DNA of 64,000 nucleotides. It comes from Pseudomonas sp. B21-023 (GTDB lineage Bacteria > Pseudomonadota > Gammaproteobacteria > Pseudomonadales > Pseudomonadaceae). The translations under genes and the position numbers were made by a program. Position 1 is the first letter of the stretch. Every line of letters starts with the position of its first letter. The notes beneath the pieces were generated by a model. That model was not told where the DNA came from. It was given only the letters and a program-made list of their open reading frames with translations, and searched no databases. Positions 27,509 through 37,082 of the stretch are shown piece after piece. The stretch covers positions 4,003,501 through 4,067,500 of the forward strand of contig NZ_CP087190.1 in the NCBI RefSeq assembly GCF_024749165.1, written 5' to 3'.

Positions 27509-29851
27509 TCAGACGTCGATTCCGCGCTCCGCAAGGAAGCCCACGAACGCCTCTTCGTCCATCACCGACACGCCCAGCTCGCTGGCCTTGGCCAACTTGG
27601 AGCCGGCGCCGGGCCCGGCCACCACGCAATGGGTCTTGCCGGACACGGAGCCCGCCACCTTGGCCCCCAGGCTTTCCAGCTTTTCCTTGGCGATATCGCG
27701 GCTCATGCGCTCCAGGGTACCGGTCAGCACCCAGGTCTGGCCGGCCAGCGGCAAACCCTCGGCGGACTTCCTCTCGCACGACCAGTGCATGCCGAACTCC
27801 AGCAACTGGGCTTCGATGGCGCGGGCCAACTGCTGGTTGGCCTCGACCTTGAAGAACTCGCGCACCCCGTCGGCGGCCTTGGTATTCAGGGCCTGGCGCA
27901 AGTCGATGCCATCGGCGGCGATGATCTTGTCCAGGGTGCCCAGCTTGTCTACCAGCTTCTCGGCGCCGGTCGGGCCGACCGACGGGATATCGAGCTTGGC
28001 GAGCATCCCGGCGAGGGTGGTGCTGGCGGCGAACTCGGCGCCCAGCTCCCCTTCATCCTGCAGTTGCATACCGCTGTCCAGCAGCTGCTTGATCACCGCA
28101 CGGTTGTGTTCGTCCTCGAAGAAATTATGGATCTCGTAGGCGACTTCCAAGCCGATGTCCGGCAGGTAGGTCAGCACCTGCGGCAGCGCCACCTGCACCC
28201 GCGCCAGGCTGCCCAGGGAGCGGGCCAGGACCTTGGCGGTCTCCTCGCCGACATCGGGGATGCCCAGGGCGTAGATGAAACGCGCCAGGCTCGGGCGCTT
28301 GCTGGCATCGATGGCTTCGAGCAGCTTGCGGCTGGAGACCTCGGCAAAGCCTTCAAGGGCGACCACTTGCTCGAATTCCAGCTTGTAGAGGTCGGCCGGC
28401 GAGCGGATCAGGTTTTCATCGACCAGTTGCTCGACGCTCTTTTCGCCCAAGCCATCAATGTCCATGGCGCGACGCGACACATAATGGATGATCGCCTGCT
28501 TGAGCTGGGCGGCGCAGCTCAGGCGCCCCACACAGCGGTACACCGCGCCTTCGCTGGTGGTTTCCTTGCCCTTGCTGCGCTTGACCAGCTGAGTGCGCTC
28601 GACCTGCGAGCCGCACACCGGGCATTGGCTCGGCACCTGCACCGCACGCGCGCCTTCGGGGCGGCGCTCGAGCACCACCTGCATGACCTGCGGGATCACG
28701 TCACCGGCACGGCGGATGATCACCGTGTCGTCGATACGCAGGCCCAACCGGGCGATCTCGTCCATGTTGTGCAGGGTGGCGTTGGACACCGTCACGCCGG
28801 CCACCTTCACCGGCTTGAGGCGGGCGACCGGAGTCACCGCGCCGGTACGCCCGACCTGGAACTCGACATCGAGCACCTCGGTGAGCTCTTCCATGGCCGG
28901 GAACTTGTGGGCGATCGCCCAGCGCGGCTCACGGGCACGGAAACCCAGCTCACGCTGGGAGGCCAGGGCATTGACCTTGAATACCACCCCATCGATTTCG
29001 TAGGGCAGGCTGTTGCGGCGCGCGCCGATGTCCCGGTAATAGGCCAGGCACTCGTCGATACCAGCGGCGTGCCTGAGCTCGCGACTGATCGGCAGCCCCC
29101 AGGTCTTGAGTTTCTCCAGGATACCGATATGGCTGTCGCCAAACGGCTCGGACACCTGGCCGACGCCATAGCAGCAGAACTCCAGCGGGCGGCTGGCGGT
29201 GATCTTCGAGTCCAGCTGGCGCAGGCTGCCGGCGGCGGCGTTGCGCGGGTTGGCGAAGGTCTTGCCGCCGGCCTCGGCCTGGGCCGCATTGAGCCGGTCG
29301 AAACCGGCCTTGCTCATGTACACCTCGCCGCGCACTTCCAGCACCGCCGGCCAGCCCTCGCCCTGCAGCTTGAGCGGGATGTTGCGCACGGTGCGCACGT
29401 TGGCGCTGATGTCCTCACCGGTAGTGCCATCGCCGCGGGTGGCGCCCTGCACCAGCTGGCCGTCGCGGTACAGCAGGCTCACCGCCAGGCCGTCGAGCTT
29501 GGGCTCGCAGCTGTAGTCCACGGCCGCCTGATCGCCGCCCGGCAGGTCCAGGCCTTCGACCACGCGGCGGCCGAAGTCGCGCAGGTCGTCTTCCTCGAAG
29601 GCGTTGCCCAGGCTGAGCATCGGTATCTCGTGACGTACCTGGCTGAAGGCCGCCAGTGCCGCACCACCGACGCGCTGGGTCGGCGAATCCGGAGTCACCA
29701 GGTGCGGATGTTCGGCTTCCAGCGCCTTGAGCTCATTGAACAGGCGGTCGTACTCGGCATCAGGCACGCTGGGTTCGTCGAGCACGTAGTAGCGGTAGTT
29801 GTGCTGGTCGAGTTCGGCGCGCAGTTCATGGATTCGGGATTCGGCGTTCAT
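27509..29851 (-). CDS. ligA: NAD-dependent DNA ligase
   Basis: A 780-residue ligase. The adenylated lysine is Lys118 in CEPKLDG, and the nucleotidyltransferase core continues to SNATLHNMDEIARLGLRI. A four-Cys zinc finger starts CPVCGSQVE, then come helix-hairpin-helix repeats (LARFIYALGIPDVGEETAKV, LDIPSVGPTGAEKLVDKLG) and a C-terminal BRCT domain (GQTWVLTGTLERMSRDIAKE). It seals nicks in replication and repair. Start MNAESRIHELRAEL. It follows zipA, from which a hairpin separates it. Confidence 0.96.
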   Translation of the reverse strand: MNAESRIHELRAELDQHNYRYYVLDEPSVPDAEYDRLFNELKALEAEHPHLVTPDSPTQRVGGAALAAFSQVRHEIPMLSLGNAFEEDDLRDFGRRVVEGLDLPGGDQAAVDYSCEPKLDGLAVSLLYRDGQLVQGATRGDGTTGEDISANVRTVRNIPLKLQGEGWPAVLEVRGEVYMSKAGFDRLNAAQAEAGGKTFANPRNAAAGSLRQLDSKITASRPLEFCCYGVGQVSEPFGDSHIGILEKLKTWGLPISRELRHAAGIDECLAYYRDIGARRNSLPYEIDGVVFKVNALASQRELGFRAREPRWAIAHKFPAMEELTEVLDVEFQVGRTGAVTPVARLKPVKVAGVTVSNATLHNMDEIARLGLRIDDTVIIRRAGDVIPQVMQVVLERRPEGARAVQVPSQCPVCGSQVERTQLVKRSKGKETTSEGAVYRCVGRLSCAAQLKQAIIHYVSRRAMDIDGLGEKSVEQLVDENLIRSPADLYKLEFEQVVALEGFAEVSSRKLLEAIDASKRPSLARFIYALGIPDVGEETAKVLARSLGSLARVQVALPQVLTYLPDIGLEVAYEIHNFFEDEHNRAVIKQLLDSGMQLQDEGELGAEFAASTTLAGMLAKLDIPSVGPTGAEKLVDKLGTLDKIIAADGIDLRQALNTKAADGVREFFKVEANQQLARAIEAQLLEFGMHWSCERKSAEGLPLAGQTWVLTGTLERMSRDIAKEKLESLGAKVAGSVSGKTHCVVAGPGAGSKLAKASELGVSVMDEEAFVGFLAERGIDV

Positions 29852-29874
29852 TCCTGGTCTTCTCTTGCAAAGCA

Positions 29875-29899
29875 AAAGAGCAGCCCCTGGCTGCTCTTT
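29875..29899 (-). terminator. Hairpin between zipA and ligA
   Basis: AAAGAGCAGCC and GGCTGCTCTTT form a perfect 11-bp stem with a 3-base loop. On the minus strand it ends in TCTTTTGC, a plausible intrinsic terminator or attenuator. Confidence 0.7.
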
Positions 29900-29951
29900 C
29901 GTTTCAATCATCGCGGCGCGGACCGAGGCAGGGTCCGCCCGCTCGGGTCGG

Positions 29952-30842
29952 TCAGCGTTTCTGCGTCAGGGCGCGGCGCTCGAACTCGACGATACGCTGG
30001 CGGTAGTGCTCGATGGTCTGGGCGGTCAACACGCTGCGCTGGTCGTCCTTGAGTTCGCCATTGAGCTCGTGGGCCAGCTTGCGGGCGGCGGCGACCATTA
30101 CGTCGAAGGCCTGCTTGGGGTGGCGCGGGCCTGGCAGGCCGAGGAAGAAGCTCACCGCACGGGTGCTGAAATGGTCGATGTCATCCAGGTCGAACACGCC
30201 GGGCTTGACCGCATTGGCCATGGAGAACAGCACTTCGCCGTGGCCGGCCATGCTCTCGTGGCGATGGAAGATGTCCATCTCGCCGAAGCGCAGGCCGCTT
30301 TCCAGGATGTTCTGCAACAGCGCCGGCCCCTTGAAGCCGCCTTCGTCGCGCGAGATGACACTGATCACCAGCACTTCTTCGGCCGGCGGCAGCTCCTTGG
30401 CCGGCGTGGACGCGGCAGTGAAACCGCTGTTGCGGGCGGTGTCGGCGGCGAAGTCATCGTCGCCAGCGTCGAACAGGTCCGGTTCACGCGGCTCGGCGGC
30501 CAGCTTCAGGTCGCCCTGTTGCGGCTCGCTGTTGTTGCGCTTGCCGCGCTTGGCCTTGGCCGGTTTGGCTTCACGCTCGCGTTCGCGCTCACGCACTGGA
30601 GCGCTGACCGATGGCAGGTCGCTCTCGTCCAGCTCGGGCTCTTTATGGGTTTCCAGCACACGCGAAGGGCCGAGCACCTCGGCGCCGCCGCTGTCGTCGT
30701 CCGGGGCGTTGGCGTAGCTACGGTCCAGACGGAACTTCAATTTGCCCTTGCCGCCGCGCATGCGGCGCCAGCCGTCGAAAAGAATACCGGCGATGACAAT
30801 GATGCCGATGACGATCAGCCACTCGCGCAGACCGATTTCCAT
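29952..30842 (-). CDS. zipA: Cell division protein ZipA
   Basis: A 296-residue protein with an N-terminal membrane helix (LREWLIVIGIIVIAGILFDG), a charged Pro/Ala-rich linker (VREREREREAKPAKAKRGKR) and a C-terminal FtsZ-binding domain (LVISVISRDEGGFKGPALLQ, GEMDIFHRHESMAGHGEVLF, FLGLPGPRHPKQAFDVM). ZipA tethers FtsZ to the inner membrane at the division site. ATG 30842 gives the family start MEIGLREW. It sits between smc and ligA, the usual pseudomonad order. Confidence 0.95.
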   Translation of the reverse strand: MEIGLREWLIVIGIIVIAGILFDGWRRMRGGKGKLKFRLDRSYANAPDDDSGGAEVLGPSRVLETHKEPELDESDLPSVSAPVREREREREAKPAKAKRGKRNNSEPQQGDLKLAAEPREPDLFDAGDDDFAADTARNSGFTAASTPAKELPPAEEVLVISVISRDEGGFKGPALLQNILESGLRFGEMDIFHRHESMAGHGEVLFSMANAVKPGVFDLDDIDHFSTRAVSFFLGLPGPRHPKQAFDVMVAAARKLAHELNGELKDDQRSVLTAQTIEHYRQRIVEFERRALTQKR

Positions 30843-31048
30843 GTAATCCCGTGCCTCTATAAAAAATATGCTTGAAAACAAAGGCTTCAAAGGCCTTTAA
30901 CACGTGGCGCCAACTCTATGTTCTGACAGGCGTTTTACCCACGCAAAAAACAAGTGACATTAAGCTAGCACGACCAAAGGCAACTTTACACCGTCTGTCG
31001 CGTCTGCTGAGGCTTTTGCCTACACGTTCACACCCTTTCTTTACCCCT
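30843..31048. other. zipA upstream region
   Basis: About 205 bases without a gene, AT-richer than its surroundings and likely to hold the zipA promoter. Together with the MITE-like element it forms the 361-base gap between smc and zipA. I see no clear operator. Confidence 0.5.
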
Positions 31049-31050
31049 TA

Positions 31051-31204
31051 GGCTCTGTCCGAAATGTATCTGCACTCGCCCATACTGCGTTGAAACGGGG
31101 CTCGGAATGCTCATGTACTCCAGTCCAGTCGGGCGCGACCCCGGCCGTTCCTCCCCCCTTTTCGCCTTGTCTGGCCTTCGCGCAGACACATTTCGAACAG
31201 ACCC
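31051..31204. mobile_element. MITE-like element with terminal inverted repeats
   Basis: Terminal repeats at 31051-31073 and 31182-31204 match at 20 of 23 positions (left begins GGCTCTGTCCGAAATG). They enclose about 108 bases with no transposase gene. TA dinucleotides flank both sides (31049-31050 and 31205-31206), as for elements that duplicate TA. The last base on the right is also the G of the smc stop codon. A non-autonomous element mobilised by an IS with matching ends is inferred; IS5- or IS630-type parents are possible. Confidence 0.65.
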
Positions 31205-34200
31205 TAGGCATCGACCATGGCCATAGCCTCTTCCACATCAACTGCTACAAGACGTGAACAACCCGGTTCGTGCATGGTCACCCCCATCAGCTGGTCGGCC
31301 ATTTCCATGGCGATCTTGTTGTGAGTGATGTAGATGAACTGCACGGTTTCGCTCATTTCCTTGACCAGGCGCGCATAGCGCCCGACGTTGGCATCGTCCA
31401 AAGGTGCGTCGACTTCGTCGAGCATGCAGAACGGCGCCGGGTTCAGCTTGAAGATGGCGAACACCAGGGCCAAGGCCGTCAATGCCTTCTCGCCGCCGGA
31501 CAGCAGATGGATGGTGCTGTTCTTCTTGCCCGGCGGGCGCGCCATGATCGTCACCCCTGTATCGAGTAGATCTTCGCCCGTCAGTTCCAGATAAGCGCTG
31601 CCGCCACCGAAAACTTTTGGGAAAAGTGCCTGTAATCCGGCATTTATCTGATCAAAGGTATCCTTGAAGCGGTTGCGGGTTTCCTTGTCGATCTTGCGGA
31701 TGACGTTTTCCAGGGTCTCCAGTGCCTCGACCAGATCGGCGTCCTGGGCATCCAGGTAGCGCTTACGCTCGGATTGCTGCTCGTACTCTTCGATGGCCGC
31801 CAGGTTGATCGCGCCCAGGCGCTGGATACGCGCCTCGACCTGCTCCAGCGCCTGCTCGGTGCCCTGCTCGCTGGCGTCGGCCTCGAGCGTGGCGAGCACG
31901 CCCTGAAGATCGTAGCCGTCGGCGAGCAGTTGTTCCTGCAAGGTCTTGCGCCGCACATCCAGCCCCTGGGACTCCAGGCGCTGCTGCTCCAGCTGGCCGC
32001 GCAACAGCTGCGACTGCTGCTCGGCCTGGGTGCGGCGGCGCTCGGCATCACGCAACTCACGGTCCGCCTCGTCCATGTGCAGCCGCGCCTGGCGCATTTC
32101 TTCGTCGACACTCATGCGGCGCTCGAGCAGTTCCTCAAGCTTCAGGCGCAACTCTTCGAGCGGCGCCTCGCCTTCCTCGAGATTCAGGTTCAGTTGCTCC
32201 TGACGCTCGTTCAGGCGCGCGGCCTGCTGCTCCAGGCGCTCAAGCGCCTGGCGGGTGGAATCGTGCTGGGCGCGCAACGAGCCCAGGCGCACGGCCAGTT
32301 GATGGGCATGATCCTTGTGCTGGCGGGCCTCCTGGCGGACCCGGTCGAGACCTTCGCGCAGGGTGTCGCGGCGCGCCATCAGTTGCTCGCGCTGTTCGGT
32401 GTCCGCGGCCATCAGGTCGAGGGACTCCTGCAACAGCAGGCGCGCCTCGCCCAACTGCTCATGCTCCAGGGCACGCTGCTCCTGGAGCTCGGCCAACTCT
32501 TCGTGCAAGCGTCGGCGGCGCAGTTCAAGCTGTTCGGCCCGGGCCCGGCCAGCAGACAGGCGCGCCTTGAGCTCACCGTGCTGGCGGCTCTCGTCCTGGC
32601 TGCGACGGCGCAATTGCTCGCGCTGCTCCTCCAGGTCGAGCTGTTGTTCACGCAGACACTGCAGTTGCTCGTCGAGCTGTTCGAGCGACGCTTCCTGCTC
32701 CAGTTGTTCCTGGGCCAGGCGTTCGATTTCCTGGCCCCTGGCCAGCACGCCGCCCTGGGCTTCACCACCGCGGCTGACCCGCAGGAAATGCCGCCCCACC
32801 CAGTATCCGTCGCGGCTGACCAGGCTTTGCCCAGCAACCAGTGACGCCCGCTGCGCCAACGCCTGCTCCAGCGTTTCAACCGGCCTCACCTGCCCCAGCC
32901 AGGCCGACAGGTCGGCCCGCCCCTCGACCTTGTCGAGCAGGCTGCCGGGAACACGCGGACCCTCGCCCCCGCCCAGCAGCAGGCGCAGATCGCCCTGCTC
33001 CAGCGCGGCGAAGTCCAGGCCGGCGAAGTCATCCAGCAACACTGCCTGCAGGTCGGCGCCAAGCACCGTTTCCACCGCCAGCTCCCAGCCGGGCTCGACC
33101 CGCAGCCCCTCGGCCAGGCGCGGGCGCTGCTCCAGGCCCTGGGCGCGCAGCCAGTCGGCGGCCCCCACACCGGGCTCCAGCGCCGCCTGCTGCAAAGCCT
33201 CCAGCGAGGCCAGACGCCCGCCCAGGCGCTGCAGATCACCCTGCTGTTGCTGTTGTGCCTGGCTGGTCTGCTGCAGGTGTTCGCGCAACCCTTCCAGGCG
33301 CTCGACCACCTGCTGCTCTTGCAGGTGCAGCTCTTCGAGCAGCAACTCGCTGCTGGCCACTTGCTCGCCCAGATCAAACGTCTCGGTGTCCTGGGTATCA
33401 CCACCGAGCTGCTCACCCTCCTCGCCCAGCTTGCGCTGGCGCTCGGCCAGGCGCTCCAGGCTGGATTCGAGCTGCGCCAGGCGCGCCTGCTGCACCTCGG
33501 CCTGACGGCGCGGCTCGGCGGAGCGGGTGTTGAAGCCGTCCCACTGCTCCTGCCAGCCGTGCATGCCGAGCTCAGCTTCCTCCAGGGTCGCGGCGGCTTC
33601 CTCGGCCGCGGCCAGGGTCAGCTCCTGCTCCGGTTCGAGCATTGCCAATTCTTCGCCGAGGGTCGCCAGCAAGGTGCGGTCATGCCCCAGGTGCGATTCG
33701 GTTTCCAGGCGGCTGCGCTCGGCCTCCTTCAGGTCGTCCTGCAACTGGCGCAGACGCTGCTGGCCGTGCTGGATGCTCTGCTCGACGCGGGCGATATCGC
33801 CAGCCACCGAATAGAAGCGGCCCTGCACCTGGTTGAAGCGTTCGGACAACTCATGGTGACCGTCGCGCAGTCGCTCGATGCTGGCGTCGGCGTTGCGCTG
33901 TTCGGCCACCAGCGCCTCGAAGGCGACCTCCTGGTCGCCGATCACCGTCTCGCGCTGGCGCACCCGCTCATCCAGGTCGCGCCAGCGCAGAGCCGACAGG
34001 CGTGCCTTGAGCTGACGCTCCTCGGCCTTGTACTCACGGTATTTCTCGGCAGCCTGGGCCTGGCGGTGCAGGCGCTCGATCTGGCGTTCCAGCTCTTCGC
34101 GCAGGTCGGTCAGGCGCGCGAGGTTTTCCTGGGTACGGCGGATGCGGCTCTCGGTCTCGCGGCGACGCTCCTTGTACTTGGAGATGCCCGCCGCTTCCTC

Positions 34201-34692
34201 GATGAAGTTGCGCAACTCCTCGGGCTTGGCCTCGATCAGCTTGCTGATCATGCCCTGCTCGATGATCGAATAGCTGCGCGGCCCCAGACCGGTGCCGAGG
34301 AAGATATCGGTGATGTCACGACGCCGGCACTTGGTGCCGTTCAGGTAATAGGTGTTCTGCCCGTCGCGGGTGACCTTGCGGCGGATCGAGATCTCGGCGT
34401 AGGCGGCGTACTCGCCCACCAGGCTGTTGTCGCTGTTGTCGAACACCAGCTCGATGCTGGCCTGGCTGACCGGCTTGCGGCTGGTGGAGCCGTTGAAGAT
34501 GACATCGGTCATCGACTCGCCACGCAGGTTCTTCGCCGAACTCTCGCCCATCACCCAGCGCACCGCGTCGATGATGTTGGATTTACCGCAGCCGTTGGGG
34601 CCGACCACGGCGGCCATGTTGCTGGGGAAGTTGACCGTGGTCGGGTCGACGAACGACTTGAACCCGGCCAGGCGGATGCACTTCAGGCGCAC
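31204..34692 (-). CDS. smc: Chromosome partition protein Smc
   Basis: A 1162-residue SMC ATPase. Walker A is GPNGCGKS at 31-38, long coiled coils flank a hinge near residues 500-650, and the C-terminal head carries LLSGGEKALTALALVFAIF (signature) and FCMLDEVDAPLDDANV (Walker B). It compacts and organises the chromosome with ScpAB. The start is GTG, three bases after the GntR gene stop. Its stop codon TAG is shared with the end of the MITE-like element. Confidence 0.96.
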   Translation of the reverse strand: MRLKCIRLAGFKSFVDPTTVNFPSNMAAVVGPNGCGKSNIIDAVRWVMGESSAKNLRGESMTDVIFNGSTSRKPVSQASIELVFDNSDNSLVGEYAAYAEISIRRKVTRDGQNTYYLNGTKCRRRDITDIFLGTGLGPRSYSIIEQGMISKLIEAKPEELRNFIEEAAGISKYKERRRETESRIRRTQENLARLTDLREELERQIERLHRQAQAAEKYREYKAEERQLKARLSALRWRDLDERVRQRETVIGDQEVAFEALVAEQRNADASIERLRDGHHELSERFNQVQGRFYSVAGDIARVEQSIQHGQQRLRQLQDDLKEAERSRLETESHLGHDRTLLATLGEELAMLEPEQELTLAAAEEAAATLEEAELGMHGWQEQWDGFNTRSAEPRRQAEVQQARLAQLESSLERLAERQRKLGEEGEQLGGDTQDTETFDLGEQVASSELLLEELHLQEQQVVERLEGLREHLQQTSQAQQQQQGDLQRLGGRLASLEALQQAALEPGVGAADWLRAQGLEQRPRLAEGLRVEPGWELAVETVLGADLQAVLLDDFAGLDFAALEQGDLRLLLGGGEGPRVPGSLLDKVEGRADLSAWLGQVRPVETLEQALAQRASLVAGQSLVSRDGYWVGRHFLRVSRGGEAQGGVLARGQEIERLAQEQLEQEASLEQLDEQLQCLREQQLDLEEQREQLRRRSQDESRQHGELKARLSAGRARAEQLELRRRRLHEELAELQEQRALEHEQLGEARLLLQESLDLMAADTEQREQLMARRDTLREGLDRVRQEARQHKDHAHQLAVRLGSLRAQHDSTRQALERLEQQAARLNERQEQLNLNLEEGEAPLEELRLKLEELLERRMSVDEEMRQARLHMDEADRELRDAERRRTQAEQQSQLLRGQLEQQRLESQGLDVRRKTLQEQLLADGYDLQGVLATLEADASEQGTEQALEQVEARIQRLGAINLAAIEEYEQQSERKRYLDAQDADLVEALETLENVIRKIDKETRNRFKDTFDQINAGLQALFPKVFGGGSAYLELTGEDLLDTGVTIMARPPGKKNSTIHLLSGGEKALTALALVFAIFKLNPAPFCMLDEVDAPLDDANVGRYARLVKEMSETVQFIYITHNKIAMEMADQLMGVTMHEPGCSRLVAVDVEEAMAMVDA

Positions 34693-34695
34693 CGG

Positions 34696-35355
34696 TCAGA
34701 CCCGCGCCAGCGCCGCCAGCACCAGTTCGCAACTGCGCTGGCAATAGGCGGTGAGCACCTCGCGGATGCGCGGCAGGTCGCGGGCGACCACAGCTTCGAG
34801 CAGGCAGGCAAACAGCTCCAGGTAATCGGCCATGTTGGCCTGGCGCTGGTCCAGGGCCAGGTAGTAGGCGCGGCTCATGGCCGGCTGCAGGTTCTCGACG
34901 GTTTCCTGCAGGTACGGGTTGTTGGCGAACGGATACGCGGCGCGCATCACCGCGAAGCTGTCGCCGACGAAGGCCTTGATATCCTTGCCGGCATGGGCCT
35001 GCTTGAGGCGCTGCTGGATGTCCAGGAACGGGCGCAGGTCGCCCTCGGTGCGCCAATGCTGGGCAACGGCATTGCCCAGCAGGATGTAGAACTCGCCCAT
35101 CAGGGCGCACAGGCTGCGCACGCTGTTTTCGTCGAGCTCGGTCACATGGGCGCCACGGCGCGGCAGGATGGCCACCAGGTGCCGGCGCTCGAGGATGAGC
35201 AGCGCCTCGCGCACCGAACCGCGGCTGACGTTAAGGGCCTGGGTGACCTTCTGCTCCTGGATGCGCTCGCCGGGTGCGAGTTCGCCACGGATGATCCGCT
35301 CGGCCAGGTAGTGGGCAATTTGCTCGGAGAGGCTGTCCGGCGCCTTGAACGTCAT
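34696..35355 (-). CDS. GntR-family (FCD) regulator next to xdhA
   Basis: A 219-residue regulator with an N-terminal winged helix (LSEQIAHYLAERIIRGELAP, VSRGSVREALLILERRHLV) and an all-helical FCD effector domain. It is divergent from xdhABC, and two dyads of the form TGACC-N4-GGTCA lie between the genes, so it probably controls purine-degradation genes. ATG 35355 has AAGGAAAACC upstream. The effector (perhaps a purine or urate) is inferred from context only. smc starts three bases after its stop, so the two may be cotranscribed. Confidence 0.85.
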   Translation of the reverse strand: MTFKAPDSLSEQIAHYLAERIIRGELAPGERIQEQKVTQALNVSRGSVREALLILERRHLVAILPRRGAHVTELDENSVRSLCALMGEFYILLGNAVAQHWRTEGDLRPFLDIQQRLKQAHAGKDIKAFVGDSFAVMRAAYPFANNPYLQETVENLQPAMSRAYYLALDQRQANMADYLELFACLLEAVVARDLPRIREVLTAYCQRSCELVLAALARV

Positions 35356-35535
35356 GGTTTTCCTTCGCAATCTGGGTAGCTGTGCACAAGGGCGCGATTG
35401 TAGCGCACTTGCCAGGCGCTCGCGCAGCAGGACTGCATGCTTTGTGCGACTGGCGGGTCAACTTTCCTGCACGGCGCGAACTATGCTTTGGAAAAGGCTC
35501 GATGAGGCGGCTCGGAAGGCCCTCGTGCAAATTCT

Positions 35536-35572
35536 TGACCTTTGAGTCAGAAAATTATTGACCCGAAGGTCA
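35536..35572. promoter_or_regulatory. Tandem operator dyads upstream of xdhA
   Basis: TGACCTTTGAGTCA (35536-35549) and TGACCCGAAGGTCA (35559-35572) share the form TGAC-N6-GTCA, and their centres are 23 bases apart, about two helical turns. The second is a perfect TGACC/GGTCA dyad. Similar sites precede the purine permease (43720) and the second Tsx-like gene (52964). Confidence 0.65.
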
Positions 35573-35627
35573 GCCGTTGCTTAGAGTCCGCCAGAACAAC
35601 AATAAAACCATTGCGAGGCCCTCCCCC

Positions 35628-37082
35628 GTGATCCAGTTTCTCGTCAACCAGGAGCTGCGCAGCGAGCATGCCCTGGACCCGAACATGACGGTGCTGCAGT
35701 ACCTGCGCGAGCACCTGGGCAAACCCGGCACCAAGGAAGGCTGCGCCAGCGGCGACTGTGGCGCCTGCACCGTGGTCGTCGGCGAACTTGTCGAAAACGC
35801 CCAGGGTGGCGACGACATCCGCTACCGCAGCCTCAACTCATGCCTGACGTTCGTCTCCGCCCTGCACGGCAAGCAACTGATCAGCGTCGAGGGTCTCAAG
35901 CACCAGGGCGAACTGCACAGCGTGCAAAAGGCCATGGCCGACTGCCATGGCTCGCAGTGCGGCTTCTGCACCCCTGGCTTCGTCATGTCGCTGTTCGCCC
36001 TGCAGAAGAACAGCCAAGGCCACGACCTGCACCAGGCCCAGGAGGCCCTGGCCGGCAACCTGTGCCGCTGCACCGGCTACCGGCCGATCCTCGAGGCTGC
36101 CGAGCAGAGCTGCGCACGCCCCTGCCGCGACCAGTTCGACGCTCAGCAGGCGCAGACCATCGCCCGCCTCAAGGCCATCGCCCCGCAACAGACCGGCGAG
36201 CTTAATAGCGGCGACAAGCGCTGCCTGGTGCCGCTGACCGTGGCCGACCTGGCCGACCTGTACAGCTCGCACCCCGAGGCGCGCCTGCTGGCCGGGGGTA
36301 CCGACCTGGCGCTGGAAGTCACCCAGTTCCACCGCACCCTGCCGGTGATGATCTACGTCGGCCATGTCGCCGAACTCAAGCGCATCGACAAGACCGCCAG
36401 CCATCTGGAGATCGGCGCCGCCACGCCGCTGACCGACTGCTACACCGCGCTCAACGAGGAGTACCCCGACTTCGGCGACCTGCTGCACCGCTTCGCCTCG
36501 CTGCAGATCCGCAACCAGGGCACTCTCGGCGGCAATATCGGCAACGCCTCGCCAATCGGTGACTCGCCACCTCTGTTGATCGCCCTCGACGCGCAGATCG
36601 TCCTGCGCCAAGGCGAGCGCCAGCGCACCCTGGCCCTGGAAGACTACTTCATCGACTACCGCATCACTGCACGCCAGGACAGCGAGTTCATCGAGAAGAT
36701 CATCGTGCCGCGCGCCAGCAACGACTGGGCCTTCCGTGCCTACAAGGTGTCCAAGCGCCTGGACGACGATATCTCCGCGGTGTGCGCGGCGTTCAACCTG
36801 AGCATCGAGAACGGGGTGGTCAGCGGCGTGCGCATCGCCTTCGGCGGCATGGCGGCGACTCCCAAGCGTGCCCGCGCCTGCGAAGCCGCACTGCGCGGCA
36901 AGCCGTGGACCCAGGCCAGCGTCGAACGCGCCTGCCAGGCCCTGGCCGAGGACTTCACCCCGCTCAGCGACTTCCGCGCCAGCCGCGAGTACCGCCTGCT
37001 GACCGCGCAGAACCTGCTGCGCAAGTACTTCATCGAACTGCAAACGCCGCACATCGAAACCCGGGTGACCGCCTATGTCTAA
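35628..37082 (+). CDS. xdhA: Xanthine dehydrogenase small subunit (FeS/FAD)
   Basis: A 484-residue subunit. The plant-type 2Fe-2S domain uses Cys39, Cys44, Cys47 and Cys72; the second cluster uses Cys111, Cys114, Cys146 and Cys148. An FAD domain follows (LLAGGTDLALEVTQFHRTLP, QGTLGGNIGNASPIGDSPPL). It passes electrons from the molybdenum centre to NAD in the cytoplasm, oxidising hypoxanthine and xanthine to urate. GTG 35628 begins MIQFLVNQELRSEHAL; GAGG lies upstream. It overlaps xdhB by eight bases. Confidence 0.96.
   Translation: MIQFLVNQELRSEHALDPNMTVLQYLREHLGKPGTKEGCASGDCGACTVVVGELVENAQGGDDIRYRSLNSCLTFVSALHGKQLISVEGLKHQGELHSVQKAMADCHGSQCGFCTPGFVMSLFALQKNSQGHDLHQAQEALAGNLCRCTGYRPILEAAEQSCARPCRDQFDAQQAQTIARLKAIAPQQTGELNSGDKRCLVPLTVADLADLYSSHPEARLLAGGTDLALEVTQFHRTLPVMIYVGHVAELKRIDKTASHLEIGAATPLTDCYTALNEEYPDFGDLLHRFASLQIRNQGTLGGNIGNASPIGDSPPLLIALDAQIVLRQGERQRTLALEDYFIDYRITARQDSEFIEKIIVPRASNDWAFRAYKVSKRLDDDISAVCAAFNLSIENGVVSGVRIAFGGMAATPKRARACEAALRGKPWTQASVERACQALAEDFTPLSDFRASREYRLLTAQNLLRKYFIELQTPHIETRVTAYV

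Noticed and set aside
31041..31241. A 66-codon frame inside the MITE-like element as a gene
   Set aside because: No start signal and no recognisable product; the interior looks non-coding.
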